64,000 bases of DNA from Paramoeba atlantica (taxonomy: Eukaryota > Discosea), in NCBI GenBank assembly GCA_977017575.1, contig CDRNVI010000076.1, forward strand, positions 45,618-109,617, read 5' to 3'. Shown here piece after piece: positions 47,509-61,067 of this stretch. Position numbers and translations under genes: made by a program. The notes under the pieces were generated by a model that did no database searches, had not been told where the DNA came from, and saw only the letters and a list, made by a program, of their open reading frames with translations. The stretch's first letter is position 1; each line of letters begins with the position of its first letter.

Positions 47509-47817
47509 TTACCCTACTTAATCAAACATTTCGGCAGGTTTGCCGAGGGAAATACGAAGTAGTACGAGAGGAACTTTCGTTTCGCCTCCCTAGCAACAGC
47601 GGCCCTTTGAAAAGAGGCGCCGCAAGACCACCAGGCGATGATTAACAGCTGAACGCCTCTTAAGCTGGAAATCAATCCCGAAGCAAACTTGGGCCTTCTA
47701 GGCCACTTGGGCGCAAAACGCGAGCGCGAAAACCATAATTACTCAAGTAATACGCGCGGTAGTAACCCTACCCCTATGAAAGAGCGGAGCGTCCAATCAC
47801 ACCCGGAACAGACGATT
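44121..47817 (+). rRNA. 28S rRNA (unit 5)
   Basis: Fifth large-subunit gene; sarcin-ricin loop at 47561; the 3' end is approximate. Confidence 0.92.
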
Positions 47818-47928
47818 CCTTATGCACGACCTGGTGTAAGTGTTGGAGGAACCTCGGTTCCGACTCACTGAGCCCGTGTACGTGCCCATAGGTGCAATTT
47901 TGCAATTCAATCTACCTAACAAGGAGTA
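47818..47928 (+). repeat. 111-bp spacer repeat, copy 1 (unit 5)
   Basis: Abuts the 28S end. Confidence 0.8.
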
Positions 47929-48264
47929 GGTAACAAGGCCTAACTTAGGCAACAACAAGGCAATAGTCTTGACACACACACTCAGATCCCTGCATGGGAT
48001 CTCACAAACGTGCATTCCATATAAACAACCACAGGGGTGGTCAATAAAAAAGGACCCCACATTCTCGTCACCAACATCCACGGTGAGTCCTGCACAACCC
48101 TCTCTCTTCAAGCTTATACAGCTTCCTCACTATATAAATGAAACAGATGTAGAGCACATAGCAGGTGTGCTATGTGTGATCATGTGTTGATACACTCTCA
48201 CTCCACGGTCAAGTCTCAACAACCTCATGGTTGGGTCAGACACCCACTCACACGACAACAAAGT

Positions 48265-48375
48265 CCTTATGCACGACCTGGTGTAAGTGTTGGAGGAACC
48301 TCGGTTCCGACTCACTGAGCCCGTGTACGTGCCCATAGGTGCAATTTTGCAATTCAATCTACCTAACAAGGAGTA
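48265..48375 (+). repeat. 111-bp spacer repeat, copy 2 (unit 5)
   Basis: Second copy, 447 bases downstream of copy 1. Confidence 0.82.
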
Positions 48376-49049
48376 AACAAAGATAACACAAAGGTGTTAT
48401 GCCTTGATCACAGAGACAAAACCGTCTCGATCACAAAGACTCCGCATTACAGTGTGGGGATCTCAGGAACGTGCTTCTCATGTGCACAAGAATGTATGTG
48501 TTCCACATGCACGAGAGGTACATAAAGCGCTTCATGGTAGTCTCATGGTTGGGTCAGACACCCACTCACACGACAACAAAGTCTTTATGCACGACCTGGT
48601 GTAAGTGTTGGAGGAATCTCCTTAACAAAGATATAGGAGTAAACAAAGGCCATGTCTTGATCACAAAGACGCTCCGCATTACGGCGTGGGGATCTCAGGA
48701 ACGTGCTTCTCATGTGCACAAGAACATGTGTGAATCAACACACTACCTTCTTACTTAACCTCTTTTACACACAGCTTGGGTCTTACGGCATACACAAGAG
48801 TAGGTGCATACGACGCATAAGACAAAAAAATCAGAATGATCTAGTTGAAAGAACCTCCGTTCCGACTCACTGTACTACCACTTTGTTCCACAGATCGCTC
48901 TGTTTTTAACCGGATGGGAGTAGCTTAGTATGATTGAAATGGATTGAATGCGTAACGACGCCTCCAATCCCTCCACCGAGGCACGGCATCCACACCGCAG
49001 TGAGGATGATGCGTGCGCAAGAGTTAGTACTGTCTGAGAATAAAAAAAT

Positions 49050-49088
49050 CAACAAGGTACAGAAACTGTATCTCTATCGTTACCGTGT
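49050..49088 (-). other. Spliced-leader-exon-like sequence (unit 5)
   Basis: Same as 5551-5589. Confidence 0.6.
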
Positions 49089-49648
49089 ACATGCCTCTAA
49101 GTGCAATTTCGCAAATCAACGAAAACAAATGATCCTTCACAGGGCAGACATACTCATGACTCTGCTTTCAAGGCACTGCAGTCATGAGCTGCAGTCATTT
49201 TGGGGGCGAGGTTGTCCAGTGATTGACTGCTCGTTACACTCGCTTAGCGATGAATTCCGATCCTTCATCCCTTCGTCAAAGTCATCCCACTTCCGATTTA
49301 CGTCATCTATCTTCCCGGAATACGGGAAATTCGTTTTTGAGTGGGAATGTTCTATGAGAGAGAAAGCACTGAGTATGGAGAGGAAAGCTAGTGAACAAGA
49401 GAGCCAAACTACAAATTTTATAAGTAGTGCACGTGAATTTGTTCCGTACATCGATAAGTAGCGTACCTGGATAAGTAGCGTGCTTGGGGGCACAGATGGG
49501 CGTTGTAGTAGTTTGGATGAGTACTCATCGAAACGACCTCTGCACATGGTACTTTGGATGAGTACTTTTCACTATATTACCAACGTCTGACTCTGTAAGG
49601 CTAAACTGTGAACGTAGCCCTGGGACACGTGTGCTTCTCTCTAGATTC

Positions 49649-49837
49649 GTGGGAAGCAATTTGCGAAGCCCAACTACTTGATAACAAATTTTAGTACCCA
49701 TTTTGGCCGCGCGGGGGCCCCCGCGTGAGCGGGGGTGCGCGCGGCCGCGAAACGGCGAGGGCCCGCGTGAGCGGGCCTGAGCCGTACCCCGCGTAGGATT
49801 CCCCTGTGCGTCGTTAGTGGGAAGCAATTTGCGAAGC
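49649..49837 (+). other. Twin GC hairpins between 21-bp repeats (unit 5)
   Basis: Same structure as 6150-6338. Confidence 0.7.
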
Positions 49838-50141
49838 TCACCGATTTTCGTAGTTTTCTCTACGCAGGCGTTGTCAACGTATGTAGTGAAGTGTAGGATA
49901 CTGAACGCACGGAAAACGAAAATCAAAAAAAAATCTTGGGTGTTCCACAAAAGTCCTTGACTTATGCAAAAGTCCTTGACTTCCACCGGCGCTGAGAACC
50001 TATGTCTGCCACTTCCGCAGGATTGTGTATTTTTGTACTATATTGCATCACCTATAACCTGGCAACAATTTACGTGATTGCTGACTACGGAAGAAAGTAC
50101 TCATGAGATGCGCCACGGAAGAAAGTACTCATCCAAAGTAC

Positions 50142-50510
50142 CATGTGCAGAGGTCGTTTCAATGAGTACTCATCCAAACTACCATGTGAAGAGGTCGTTT
50201 CGATGAGTACTCATCCAAACTACCATGTGAAGAGGTCGTTTCGATGAGTACTCATCCAAACTACCATGTTAAGAGGTCGTTTCAATGAGTACTCATCCAA
50301 ACTACCATGTGAAGAGGTCGTTTCAATGAGTACTCATCCAAACTACCATGTGAAGAGGTCGTTTCAATGAGTACGCATCCAAACTACCATGTGAAGAGGT
50401 CGTTTCAATGAGTACTCATCCAAACTACCATGTGAAGAGGTCGTTTCAATGAGTACTCATCCAAACTACCATGTGAAGAGGTCATTTCGATGAGTACTCA
50501 TCCAAACTAC
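50142..50510 (+). repeat. 41-bp tandem array, nine copies (unit 5)
   Basis: Same variant order as unit 1. Confidence 0.9.
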
Positions 50511-50687
50511 CATTACAACGCGATTTATGGTAGTTTGGATGAGTACTTCCATTTTCGTCGGAGGCCGGTGATAGTAGTTTGGATGAGTACTCATCGAAAC
50601 TACCACAACCCCCTAGGAGGTAATGGTAGTTTGGATGAGTACTCATCGGAACTACCACAATCCCCACAGATGCATCGAGCTCCCTCT

Positions 50688-51057
50688 GAAAAAGTGACAG
50701 CTGGCCACCCTATGAAAAAGTGGCCACCTGGCCCCGCTTTGAAAAAGTGGCCACCTGGCCACCCTATGAAAAAGTGGCCACCTGGCCACCCTATAAAAAA
50801 GTGGCCACCTGGCCACCCTATGAAAAAGTGGCCAGCTAGCCCCGCTTTGAAAAAGTGGCCACCTGGCCACCCTATGCGTAACCTGGCCACCCCATAAAAA
50901 AGGGGCCACCTGGCCACCCTATCGAAAAGTAGCCACCTGGCCACCCTATGAAAAAGTGGCCACCTGGCCACCCTATGAAAAAGTGGCCACCTGGCCGCCC
51001 TATGAAAAAGTGGCCACCTGGCCGCCCTATGAAGAAGTGGCCACCTGGCCACCCTAT
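50688..51057 (+). repeat. 27-bp tandem array, 14 copies (unit 5)
   Basis: Matches unit 1. Confidence 0.9.
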
Positions 51058-51996
51058 GAAAAAGTGTGGTGTCCGGGTGATAGCCAGGCACGATCCAAAA
51101 TTTACTGCTTTTAGCCGCGTGCTCCAGGCTATGAAATCATAGCTTTTGCCGCACTGCACACTTTTTAGGCTGTGCGCACTACGGACGGCACATCGGCCAA
51201 GCATCCAATGATCATTTGTTAGTGTGTATGGGTATTTACCCTAGTTTCCTAGTGTTTCGTTGTGTTAACACTGGGTAACTCCATACGCGGGAAAGAATCT
51301 GTCCTACTTTTTTAGCACCTTGATTTATTGGTGACGGGCAGACTCTTTCCGCGGCATTCCTCACACCCTAGTTCTTTGGCGCCTTGTTTTGTTGCCGCCG
51401 GGTGCTGGAATTGCTATTTTTGGAGATGAAAAAGGTCCAAAAAGTTGTTCACCCACTCACTGTAATCCTGTAAGAAACCCCTTTTGTCCTACAAGTGGGG
51501 TCGTAGCGCAAGCTTCTCTCGCGAGAGACTTCCCTATGTCGGTCCTCGTACTCTTTTGAAGCGGGGCTGAGACAACTTTCACACCGTTGGCGGTGCAGGT
51601 GGTGAAAGAGAAAAAATTAGAGATCAGCAATGAGGGGATTCACGCGGCGACGTAGGCATTGAACAAGGGTTTTCTTTCTCAAAAGTTTCTACAGAAAGTG
51701 TGTGTTTCCACTCACGCACCTCACTGGAGACACCCCATTAACTGGGTAGCGCGAGACTTGCTAACCAACGCTTAAGTGAATCTCGTGTTGCGTCAGGCTC
51801 TGCTTTGCTTGTATTCGCTAAAACTACACTGCTCCGGATTGTTAGAATTGAAGATTTTTATGCTTTGGTCTCTGCTGGAGATGGGGTAGGATTATCTCTC
51901 CCACCTGACACATCCAAAAGGATATCTAGACAACATCATCCCGTTCGGTTAATAAGAAAGGGGTGCTTAACGAAAAAGTGGTGCTTAGCAAAGAAG

Positions 51997-52168
51997 GGGT
52001 GGGTTGCCTGGAAAAGTAACGTACCTTCTTGGTTTCCCGAAACGATTTATTCCGTGAGATCCCGATGATTAGTCCTTCCCGAGGGTGGGTTGCCTGGAAA
52101 AGTAACGTACCTTCTTGGTTTCCCGAAACGATTTATTCCGTGAGATCCCGATGATTAGTCCTTCCCGA
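51997..52168 (+). repeat. 86-bp tandem duplication, only in unit 5
   Basis: A block that begins GGGTGGGTTGCCTGG and ends CCTTCCCGA is present twice without a gap (51997-52082 and 52083-52168). In every other unit it is single. It lies just upstream of the promoter-proximal array. A short GGG/CCCGAG match at the junction fits slippage or unequal exchange. Confidence 0.93.
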
Positions 52169-52172
52169 GATG

Positions 52173-52280
52173 GAAAAAGTGGCCACCTGGCCACCCCCCA
52201 AAAAAAGTGGCCACCTGGCCACCCCCCAAAAAAAGTGGCCACCTGGCCACCCCCCCAAAAAAAGTGGCCACCTGGCCACC
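52173..52280 (+). repeat. Promoter-proximal array, 4 copies (unit 5)
   Basis: C-run lengths 6, 6, 7, the same pattern as unit 3, but next to different flanking markers. Confidence 0.9.
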
Positions 52281-52301
52281 AAAAACACGGTTTGCATTTT
52301 G

Positions 52302-52310
52302 TATATATAA
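52302..52310 (+). promoter_or_regulatory. TATA-like box (unit 5)
   Basis: TATATATAA, 240 bases upstream of 18S. Confidence 0.35.
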
Positions 52311-52541
52311 GATGAAAAAAATTTTGGATGGTTCGACCCGTAATTGAAAGTGAGGCGAAAGTGCCCACAAGTCGCAACGCAGCTCACTCGTATGATTGAA
52401 TACATCTTGTGGCTTCCTAGTAAGCCGATGTATGCACGATGAGGAACAGAAATACAGTCCCATTGAGATGGGTACTACATTGAACCTTGCAGTTTACTGT
52501 GAGGGAACAGATTGAGAGAGGAATCACCCTCCCTTTCAAGA

Positions 52542-54565
52542 AACCTGGTTGATTCTGCCAGTAGTCATATGCTTGTTTCAAGGATTAAGCCATGCAAGCC
52601 TAAGAGTAACTGAGACAATAGGAGGTCTGCGAACGGCTCATTATATCAGAAATGATCTACCGGGAGAATTGCAGTGAAAACTGCTTGAATGGATAACTTC
52701 GCGAAAGGCGAAGCTAATACATGTACGTCACGTGACACATTCCATTCAACCACTGCGGGGAAACCCAAGGTGGGGAATGTGGCTCGCGAATGGTTGGTAC
52801 AAAGACCGACGCCAGTAATGGCAGTGTCGTAAATTGATGAATCAAACCATTCAGCAAAAGCGCACCTTTGGTGTGCGAGTCCCGACGAATTTCTGCCCTA
52901 TCAGCTTTTGACGGTAGTGTAGTGGACTACCGTGGCGATAACGGGTACGGGGAATTAGGGTTCGATTCCGGAGAGGGAGCCTGAGAAACAGCTACCACTT
53001 CTACGGAGGGCAGCAGGCGCGTAAATTGCCCAATGCCAAATTGGTGAGGCAGCGAAGAGAAATAGCGTCCCCGCCTCTTTGAGTGTGGGGTTCGCAATGG
53101 GTGGTACGTAAACCCACCAACGAGTAACAATTGGAGGACAAGTCTGGTGCCAGCACCCGCGGTAATTCCAGCTCCAATAGCGTATATTAACGTTGTTGCT
53201 GTTAAAGGGTTCGTAGTTGAATTCAGAGTGGTGAAAGTTTGCTGCCTCGGCAGCTCTTCCTCACCACTCTGTCCTAGACGGGGCCGGAGTCTGCGGAAGC
53301 GTCCCTTCAGTGGTGACGTGGAAGCGGTTGGCCGAAGAGGCTAACATCCCACATGCAACGCATGTCGAGACCGCCCGTCGTTATCACTGTGAAGAAAACA
53401 GCGTGTTCAAAGCAGCCGCCTGCGGCTGGATGATAAAGCATGGAATGACAAAGCATCGACCACTGGGTCAGTCTTTTGTCGGTTTTTACGACCCAACATG
53501 GGTAATCGGTTGGCGAAGTGTTAATTTCCGTCACCTTGTGTGATGGAAAGCTTCGTCGAACACGGGATCAATGGGGGTTGTCGGGGGAAAACGTATCTGA
53601 GCGTGAGAGGTGAAATTCTTAGACCGCTCGGGGACGAACTTATGCGAAGGCATTTTCCAAGTATACCTTCATCAATCAAGAACTAAAGTGTGGAGATCGA
53701 AGATGATTAGATACCATTGTAGTCCACGACTGCAAACGATGACGCCCATGGATCGGATAGCATTTTGCTCTGATGGGATCTTTTCGGCACTGCTCCCCCT
53801 TCAACGCGAAAGCTGAGGCTATGGTCTCATGGGGGAGTACGTTCGCAAGGCTGAAACTTAAAGAAATTGACGGAATGGCACCACCAGGCGTGGAGTGTGC
53901 GGTTTAATTTGACTCAACACGGGGAACCTTACCAGGACAGGACAACGGTAGGATTGACAGATTGAGAGTTCTTTCTTAATTCGTTTGACGGTGGTGCATG
54001 GCCGCTTTTGGTCGGTGAAGTGATTTGTTTGGTTGATTCCTTTAACGGACGAGACCCAATCCGCTTACTAGGGGCACCATCTACCGAAAGGTAAACGGAA
54101 GCGAGGGGATTCGTCCCACTCGTCTTCCCAGATAGTGCATCCCCTTCTTCGCGGCATTCCGTGCGCCTTAGCACGGTGGCATTTTGGGCAACAGCAGGTC
54201 CGTGATGCTCCTAAATGTCCTGGGCGACACGCGCACTACAATGACAAAGTGAATGAGTGAAGCCTTTTTGGTCCTTCTTCGAAAGAAGTGGGGAAACTGA
54301 GAAAACTCTGTCGTGCTTGGGATCGAAGCTTGCAATTATTCTTCTTGAACGAGGAATGCCTAGTAGACGTGCTTCATCAAAGCGCATTGACTACGTCCCT
54401 GCCATTTGTACACACCGCCCGTCGTTGTTACCGATGCCAGTTGGATAAAGGTTAACGGACTTGCGATCCCTTCGAGGATTGTGGGAAAGTTAACCCATAT
54501 TTAACTAGTAGAGGAAGCAAAAGTCGTAACAAGGTAGCTGTAGGTGAACCTGCAGCTGGATCATT
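52542..54565 (+). rRNA. 18S rRNA, complete copy E
   Basis: 2,024 bases; C restored at the site that is T in copy D. Confidence 0.97.
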
Positions 54566-54819
54566 TCGAAAGTTTTCGAACCTTGAACAACAGGCACACC
54601 GTACGGTGCGTCCTAACACAGCCCTCCCGAGTGCTCGTTTGCGCTCGGGGAAGGGAAACCGTCTGTTCCAAACCCCGTTCGCGGGGTTTGGGGGGACTCT
54701 TTTTTTGTTCCTCCTCGTCGACGGCGCAAGCCGTAGACGGCTCAAGGGGGTTTACTCGGCCCGGTGCTACGCGTGGGGGGGAAACCCCCCACGCGCCCGG
54801 ATGAAACCGAGTCATGTAT
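54566..54819 (+). other. ITS1 (unit 6)
   Basis: No difference from unit 1 noticed. Confidence 0.85.
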
Positions 54820-54977
54820 AACTTATGACGGTGGATGTCTTGGCTTCCCAATCGATGAAGGACGCGGCAATATGCGATAATTCGTACGCATTGCAGAATC
54901 AAGCGTAGTACTAAACCTTTGAACGCAACATGTGTGCTGGGTCTCGCACTCAAGCACGTCCACAGTTCAGTGCCGAT
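54820..54977 (+). rRNA. 5.8S rRNA (unit 6)
   Basis: Sixth 5.8S gene; no difference noticed. Confidence 0.93.
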
Positions 54978-55046
54978 AACCTTGCTGGGGAACGACACGT
55001 GCCCTGAAATCGAATTCCGTTGGTGTCTCACACCAAAGAAACCATT
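54978..55046 (+). other. ITS2 (unit 6)
   Basis: Roughly 70-base spacer as in unit 1. Confidence 0.75.
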
Positions 55047-56460
55047 TTCAAGGCCTGAGCTGTGGTCGACCACCCGCTGAACTTAAGCATATCATTAAGC
55101 GGAGGAAAAGAAAACAACTGTGATTCCCCTAGTAGCGGCGAGCGAAGAGGGATTAGCCCAATCCGAATCGGATCACATCCGAATTGTGGGGTAAGAGGTC
55201 TCAGGAAAGCCTGGACACTCGGACAAGTCTTCCTGGAACGGAGCGCCATAGAGGGTGAGAGCCCCTTGATCCGAGTCCTCCTCAGGCGGGATTAACTTGA
55301 GACTTGCGGAGTAGTACTGCTTGGGAATGCAGTGCGAAGGGCAGGTATACCTCTGCCAAGGCTAAATATCTTGGGAAGACCGATAGCATACAAGTAGCGT
55401 GAGCGAAAGATGAAAAGCACTTTGGAGAGAGAGTGAAATAGCACCTGAAGCCGTCATAAGATAAGGGATGTACCACTATCCAAGACGTGTGTAGGGCACC
55501 TCGGGGGCAACCCCGGGGTGTCTTCCGCACACGTCATGTCTGTCGCTGTTCCCACGCCGAGCAAGGGGGTTGGTGTGATTTCGCACCTTCGTCACTTTTG
55601 TACTCGAGCGTGTGGTTGGGACAGTCTTACCCTTCGGGAGGGATGAAACGGTGGAGATCTCGGCTGCGGCTCCGTCCTGGGTTTGGAGCGTCTCCCGCCC
55701 TCGGGTGGGGGCCTCCGGCTCGGATGGGGTTCGCGGCAGGAGCTCCCGTGTTCGCTCTCCACAGACAGACTTTGAGATGGCCATAGGCCACGATGGGGTT
55801 CATCCGCCCGTCTTGAAACACGGACCAAGGAGTCTAACAAGTATGCGAGTCATATACTGGAAAGGTATAAGGCGTACTGAAAGGGAAGCGCGTATGTCCG
55901 CGTGAGGTGTCAACCCGTTGTGCGGGGTTATGCCCCGCACCCGGGTGCAACACCGGCCGAGACTTGGCCATGGGCCGGGTTTTTGAGCCTGAGCATACAT
56001 GTTGGGACCCGAAAGGTGGTGATCTATGCCTGAACAGGACGAAGCCGAGGGAAACCTGGGTGGAGGTCCGTAGCGATGTTGACGTGCAAATCACTCGTTG
56101 GATTTGGGTATAGGGGCGAAAGACTCATCGAACCACCTAGTAGCTGGTTCACCCCGAAGTTTCCCTCAGGATAGCTGGTGACAGTAAAGCAGTCGTGTGC
56201 GGTAAAGCAAATGATTAGAGGCATTGGCTTCAATTTGATGTCGACCTATTCTCAAACTTTAAACGTGCACAGCATTTGGCTTGCTTTCATGAAGCCAAAG
56301 GTAATGGATGATGTCACCAAGTGGGCCTCTTTCGGTAAGCGGAACAGGCGATGCGGAATGCTCCGCAAGGGAACTTAAGGCGCCTAAGTGCGGGCTCATA
56401 GATACCATGAAGGGTGTTCGTTGATCTAGACAGCAGGACGGTGGCCATGGAAGTCGGAAT

Positions 56461-56494
<34 letters not shown>

Positions 56495-57588
56495 TCAACC
56501 AGCCCCGAAAATGGATGGCGCTCAAGCCCGCCGCCGACAGTTCCCCGGAACTGTAACTGTGGGAGGGCACAAGAAACACAGTTCCGTGTAGGGGTGCGTG
56601 GAGGCAAAGCTGCGAAGCCTTTGGCGTGAGCCTGGGTGGAGCTGCCTCTAGTGCAGATCTTGGTTGTAGTAGCGAATATTCAACTGCGGAAATTCCGCGA
56701 TATATCGTTGAAGGCTGAAGTGGGGAAGGGTTTCGTGTCAACGGCGATCGGACACGAGTCACTCGGTACTAAAGCCAACGTTGGACCGCACTTGTGGAAC
56801 GGGGTGATGGCCGCCCGGGCGCCGCGTTCGCTCACCTCGTGTGGGCGGGCGTCGATGCCTGGGAACTCTACGGCTCCACCCAGTTGGCTGAAAGTAAAGC
56901 GGGCTTAACATTCCCGCAGCTGACCATGGGAATTTGAGGCGGTAACGCTTTTGAGACGATGCTGGTGACAGTGTGGGACGGGCCCGGAAGAGTTCTCTTT
57001 TCTTTTGAATGGACTTCCCCCTCCGTTGAGTTCGCGTCGTGCGGTGACGCGGAAGGGGATCCAGCAAAGCCATGCATTTGTGCGTGGTAGGGAAACCGTC
57101 TCACGCTTCAGAAAAAGCCAGCGGGGTCCTATTTCCTGATGGCAGGCCGTACCCATATCCGCATCCGGTCCCCAAGCTTAGAAAGCTCTAGCCAATAGAA
57201 CAAGGTAGTCTAAGGGAAGTCGGCAAATTAGATGCGTATGCTCGCGAGAAGCATTGGCTCTGAAGGCAAAGCTGTTGGGAGCCGGCAAGTCCCTGGGCTC
57301 AAGGTCCTGGCTGACGTGCCCGCGTCGCGTGCTCCGCCCGCCTTGCGTGGGTGGGGCGTGTGTGCTGCGGTGTCACGCTTGACGGGGCCTCCAGGGACTA
57401 CGCCGACCCTTCGGGGACGGTGCAGCCGGGCAAACTCTCACAGCGCTGAATTGCTGTTTCAGAACTGCTTACCAAGGGGAATCCAACTGTATAATTAAAA
57501 CACAGGCTTGCGACGCAGCCAAGTGCTGTATGACGCAAGCTGATTTCTGCCCAGTGCTCTGAATGTCAATGTGACGAGATTCACCTAC

Positions 57589-57645
<57 letters not shown>

Positions 57646-58390
57646 TTCTAATTAGAGACGCGCATGAATGGATTAATGAGATTCCCACTGTCCCTAGCTA
57701 CCATCTAGCGAACCAACTGCGTCAAGGGAACGGTCTTGAATGATTAAGCGGGGAAAGAAGACCCTGTTGAGTTTGACTCCAGTCTCAGTTTGCCGGGCGA
57801 CATAGGAGGTGTAGTCATAGGTGGGAGGTGCTCGAAAGGGTGCCGGTTCTGAAAAACCACTTCTTTTATCGTTGCTCGGCAAATCCAATGATAAGGCAAA
57901 GGGAGTTATGTCTTAAGGGGCTTCACGGCTCCCAGGGCATTCGTGCACCGTCCGAGTCCTACGGGAAATTCAACGGTGCCAACTCACCTGTTGTAGCTCT
58001 AAACCCAGGTGCGGATGTACCAGGGTGAGCCTATGTTTGGAGACAAGACTGAGATGGGGAGTTTGGCTGGGGCGGCATATCTGCTAAACGACAACGCAGG
58101 TGTCCTAAGGCGAGCTCAGTGAGGACAGAAACCTCACGTGGCGCACAAGGGCAAAAGCTCGCTTGATCTTAGACTTTCAGTACGAGTCTAGAATGTGAAA
58201 GCATGGCCAGCGATCCTTTGAGCACGTACATTCAGGTATAATGCCAGAGGTGTCATAAAAATTACCACAGGGATAACTGGCTTGTGGCAGCCAAGCGTTC
58301 CTAGCGACGTTGCCGTTTGATCCTTCGATGTCGGCTCTTCCTAGCCTTGCGCCGCAGTTGACGCAAAGGGTCGGATTGTTCACCCGGATG

Positions 58391-58434
<44 letters not shown>

Positions 58435-58743
58435 TTACCCTACTTAATCAAACATTTCGGCAGGTTTGCCGAGGGAAATACGAAGTAGTACGAGAGGAAC
58501 TTTCGTTTCGCCTCCCTAGCAACAGCGGCCCTTTGAAAAGAGGCGCCGCAAGACCACCAGGCGATGATTAACAGCTGAACGCCTCTTAAGCTGGAAATCA
58601 ATCCCGAAGCAAACTTGGGCCTTCTAGGCCACTTGGGCGCAAAACGCGAGCGCGAAAACCATAATTACTCAAGTAATACGCGCGGTAGTAACCCTACCCC
58701 TATGAAAGAGCGGAGCGTCCAATCACACCCGGAACAGACGATT
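55047..58743 (+). rRNA. 28S rRNA (unit 6)
   Basis: Sixth large-subunit gene; sarcin-ricin loop at 58487; the 3' end is approximate. Confidence 0.92.
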
Positions 58744-58854
58744 CCTTATGCACGACCTGGTGTAAGTGTTGGAGGAACCTCGGTTCCGACTCACTGAGCC
58801 CGTGTACGTGCCCATAGGTGCAATTTTGCAATTCAATCTACCTAACAAGGAGTA
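58744..58854 (+). repeat. 111-bp spacer repeat, copy 1 (unit 6)
   Basis: Abuts the 28S end. Confidence 0.8.
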
Positions 58855-59190
58855 GGTAACAAGGCCTAACTTAGGCAACAACAAGGCAATAGTCTTGACA
58901 CACACACTCAGATCCCTGCATGGGATCTCACAAACGTGCATTCCATATAAACAACCACAGGGGTGGTCAATAAAAAAGGACCCCACATTCTCGTCACCAA
59001 CATCCACGGTGAGTCCTGCACAACCCTCTCTCTTCAAGCTTATACAGCTTCCTCACTATATAAATGAAACAGATGTAGAGCACATAGCAGGTGTGCTATG
59101 TGTGATCATGTGTTGATACACTCTCACTCCACGGTCAAGTCTCAACAACCTCATGGTTGGGTCAGACACCCACTCACACGACAACAAAGT

Positions 59191-59301
59191 CCTTATGCAC
59201 GACCTGGTGTAAGTGTTGGAGGAACCTCGGTTCCGACTCACTGAGCCCGTGTACGTGCCCATAGGTGCAATTTTGCAATTCAATCTACCTAACAAGGAGT
59301 A
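59191..59301 (+). repeat. 111-bp spacer repeat, copy 2 (unit 6)
   Basis: Second copy, 447 bases downstream of copy 1. Confidence 0.82.
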
Positions 59302-59975
59302 AACAAAGATAACACAAAGGTGTTATGCCTTGATCACAGAGACAAAACCGTCTCGATCACAAAGACTCCGCATTACAGTGTGGGGATCTCAGGAACGTGC
59401 TTCTCATGTGCACAAGAATGTATGTGTTCCACATGCACGAGAGGTACATAAAGCGCTTCATGGTAGTCTCATGGTTGGGTCAGACACCCACTCACACGAC
59501 AACAAAGTCTTTATGCACGACCTGGTGTAAGTGTTGGAGGAATCTCCTTAACAAAGATATAGGAGTAAACAAAGGCCATGTCTTGATCACAAAGACGCTC
59601 CGCATTACGGCGTGGGGATCTCAGGAACGTGCTTCTCATGTGCACAAGAACATGTGTGAATCAACACACTACCTTCTTACTTAACCTCTTTTACACACAG
59701 CTTGGGTCTTACGGCATACACAAGAGTAGGTGCATACGACGCATAAGACAAAAAAATCAGAATGATCTAGTTGAAAGAACCTCCGTTCCGACTCACTGTA
59801 CTACCACTTTGTTCCACAGATCGCTCTGTTTTTAACCGGATGGGAGTAGCTTAGTATGATTGAAATGGATTGAATGCGTAACGACGCCTCCAATCCCTCC
59901 ACCGAGGCACGGCATCCACACCGCAGTGAGGATGATGCGTGCGCAAGAGTTAGTACTGTCTGAGAATAAAAAAAT

Positions 59976-60014
59976 CAACAAGGTACAGAAACTGTATCTC
60001 TATCGTTACCGTGT
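59976..60014 (-). other. Spliced-leader-exon-like sequence (unit 6)
   Basis: Same as 5551-5589. Confidence 0.6.
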
Positions 60015-60574
60015 ACATGCCTCTAAGTGCAATTTCGCAAATCAACGAAAACAAATGATCCTTCACAGGGCAGACATACTCATGACTCTGCTTTCAAGGC
60101 ACTGCAGTCATGAGCTGCAGTCATTTTGGGGGCGAGGTTGTCCAGTGATTGACTGCTCGTTACACTCGCTTAGCGATGAATTCCGATCCTTCATCCCTTC
60201 GTCAAAGTCATCCCACTTCCGATTTACGTCATCTATCTTCCCGGAATACGGGAAATTCGTTTTTGAGTGGGAATGTTCTATGAGAGAGAAAGCACTGAGT
60301 ATGGAGAGGAAAGCTAGTGAACAAGAGAGCCAAACTACAAATTTTATAAGTAGTGCACGTGAATTTGTTCCGTACATCGATAAGTAGCGTACCTGGATAA
60401 GTAGCGTGCTTGGGGGCACAGATGGGCGTTGTAGTAGTTTGGATGAGTACTCATCGAAACGACCTCTGCACATGGTACTTTGGATGAGTACTTTTCACTA
60501 TATTACCAACGTCTGACTCTGTAAGGCTAAACTGTGAACGTAGCCCTGGGACACGTGTGCTTCTCTCTAGATTC

Positions 60575-60763
60575 GTGGGAAGCAATTTGCGAAGCCCAAC
60601 TACTTGATAACAAATTTTAGTACCCATTTTGGCCGCGCGGGGGCCCCCGCGTGAGCGGGGGTGCGCGCGGCCGCGAAACGGCGAGGGCCCGCGTGAGCGG
60701 GCCTGAGCCGTACCCCGCGTAGGATTCCCCTGTGCGTCGTTAGTGGGAAGCAATTTGCGAAGC
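60575..60763 (+). other. Twin GC hairpins between 21-bp repeats (unit 6)
   Basis: Same structure as 6150-6338. Confidence 0.7.
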
Positions 60764-61067
60764 TCACCGATTTTCGTAGTTTTCTCTACGCAGGCGTTGT
60801 CAACGTATGTAGTGAAGTGTAGGATACTGAACGCACGGAAAACGAAAATCAAAAAAAAATCTTGGGTGTTCCACAAAAGTCCTTGACTTATGCAAAAGTC
60901 CTTGACTTCCACCGGCGCTGAGAACCTATGTCTGCCACTTCCGCAGGATTGTGTATTTTTGTACTATATTGCATCACCTATAACCTGGCAACAATTTACG
61001 TGATTGCTGACTACGGAAGAAAGTACTCATGAGATGCGCCACGGAAGAAAGTACTCATCCAAAGTAC

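Larger units (their letters stand above)
47818..52541 (+). other. Intergenic spacer (unit 5, 4,724 bases)
   Basis: Same length as unit 1 by coincidence: three copies fewer in the promoter-proximal array (-86) are offset by an 86-bp duplication (+86). Confidence 0.9.
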
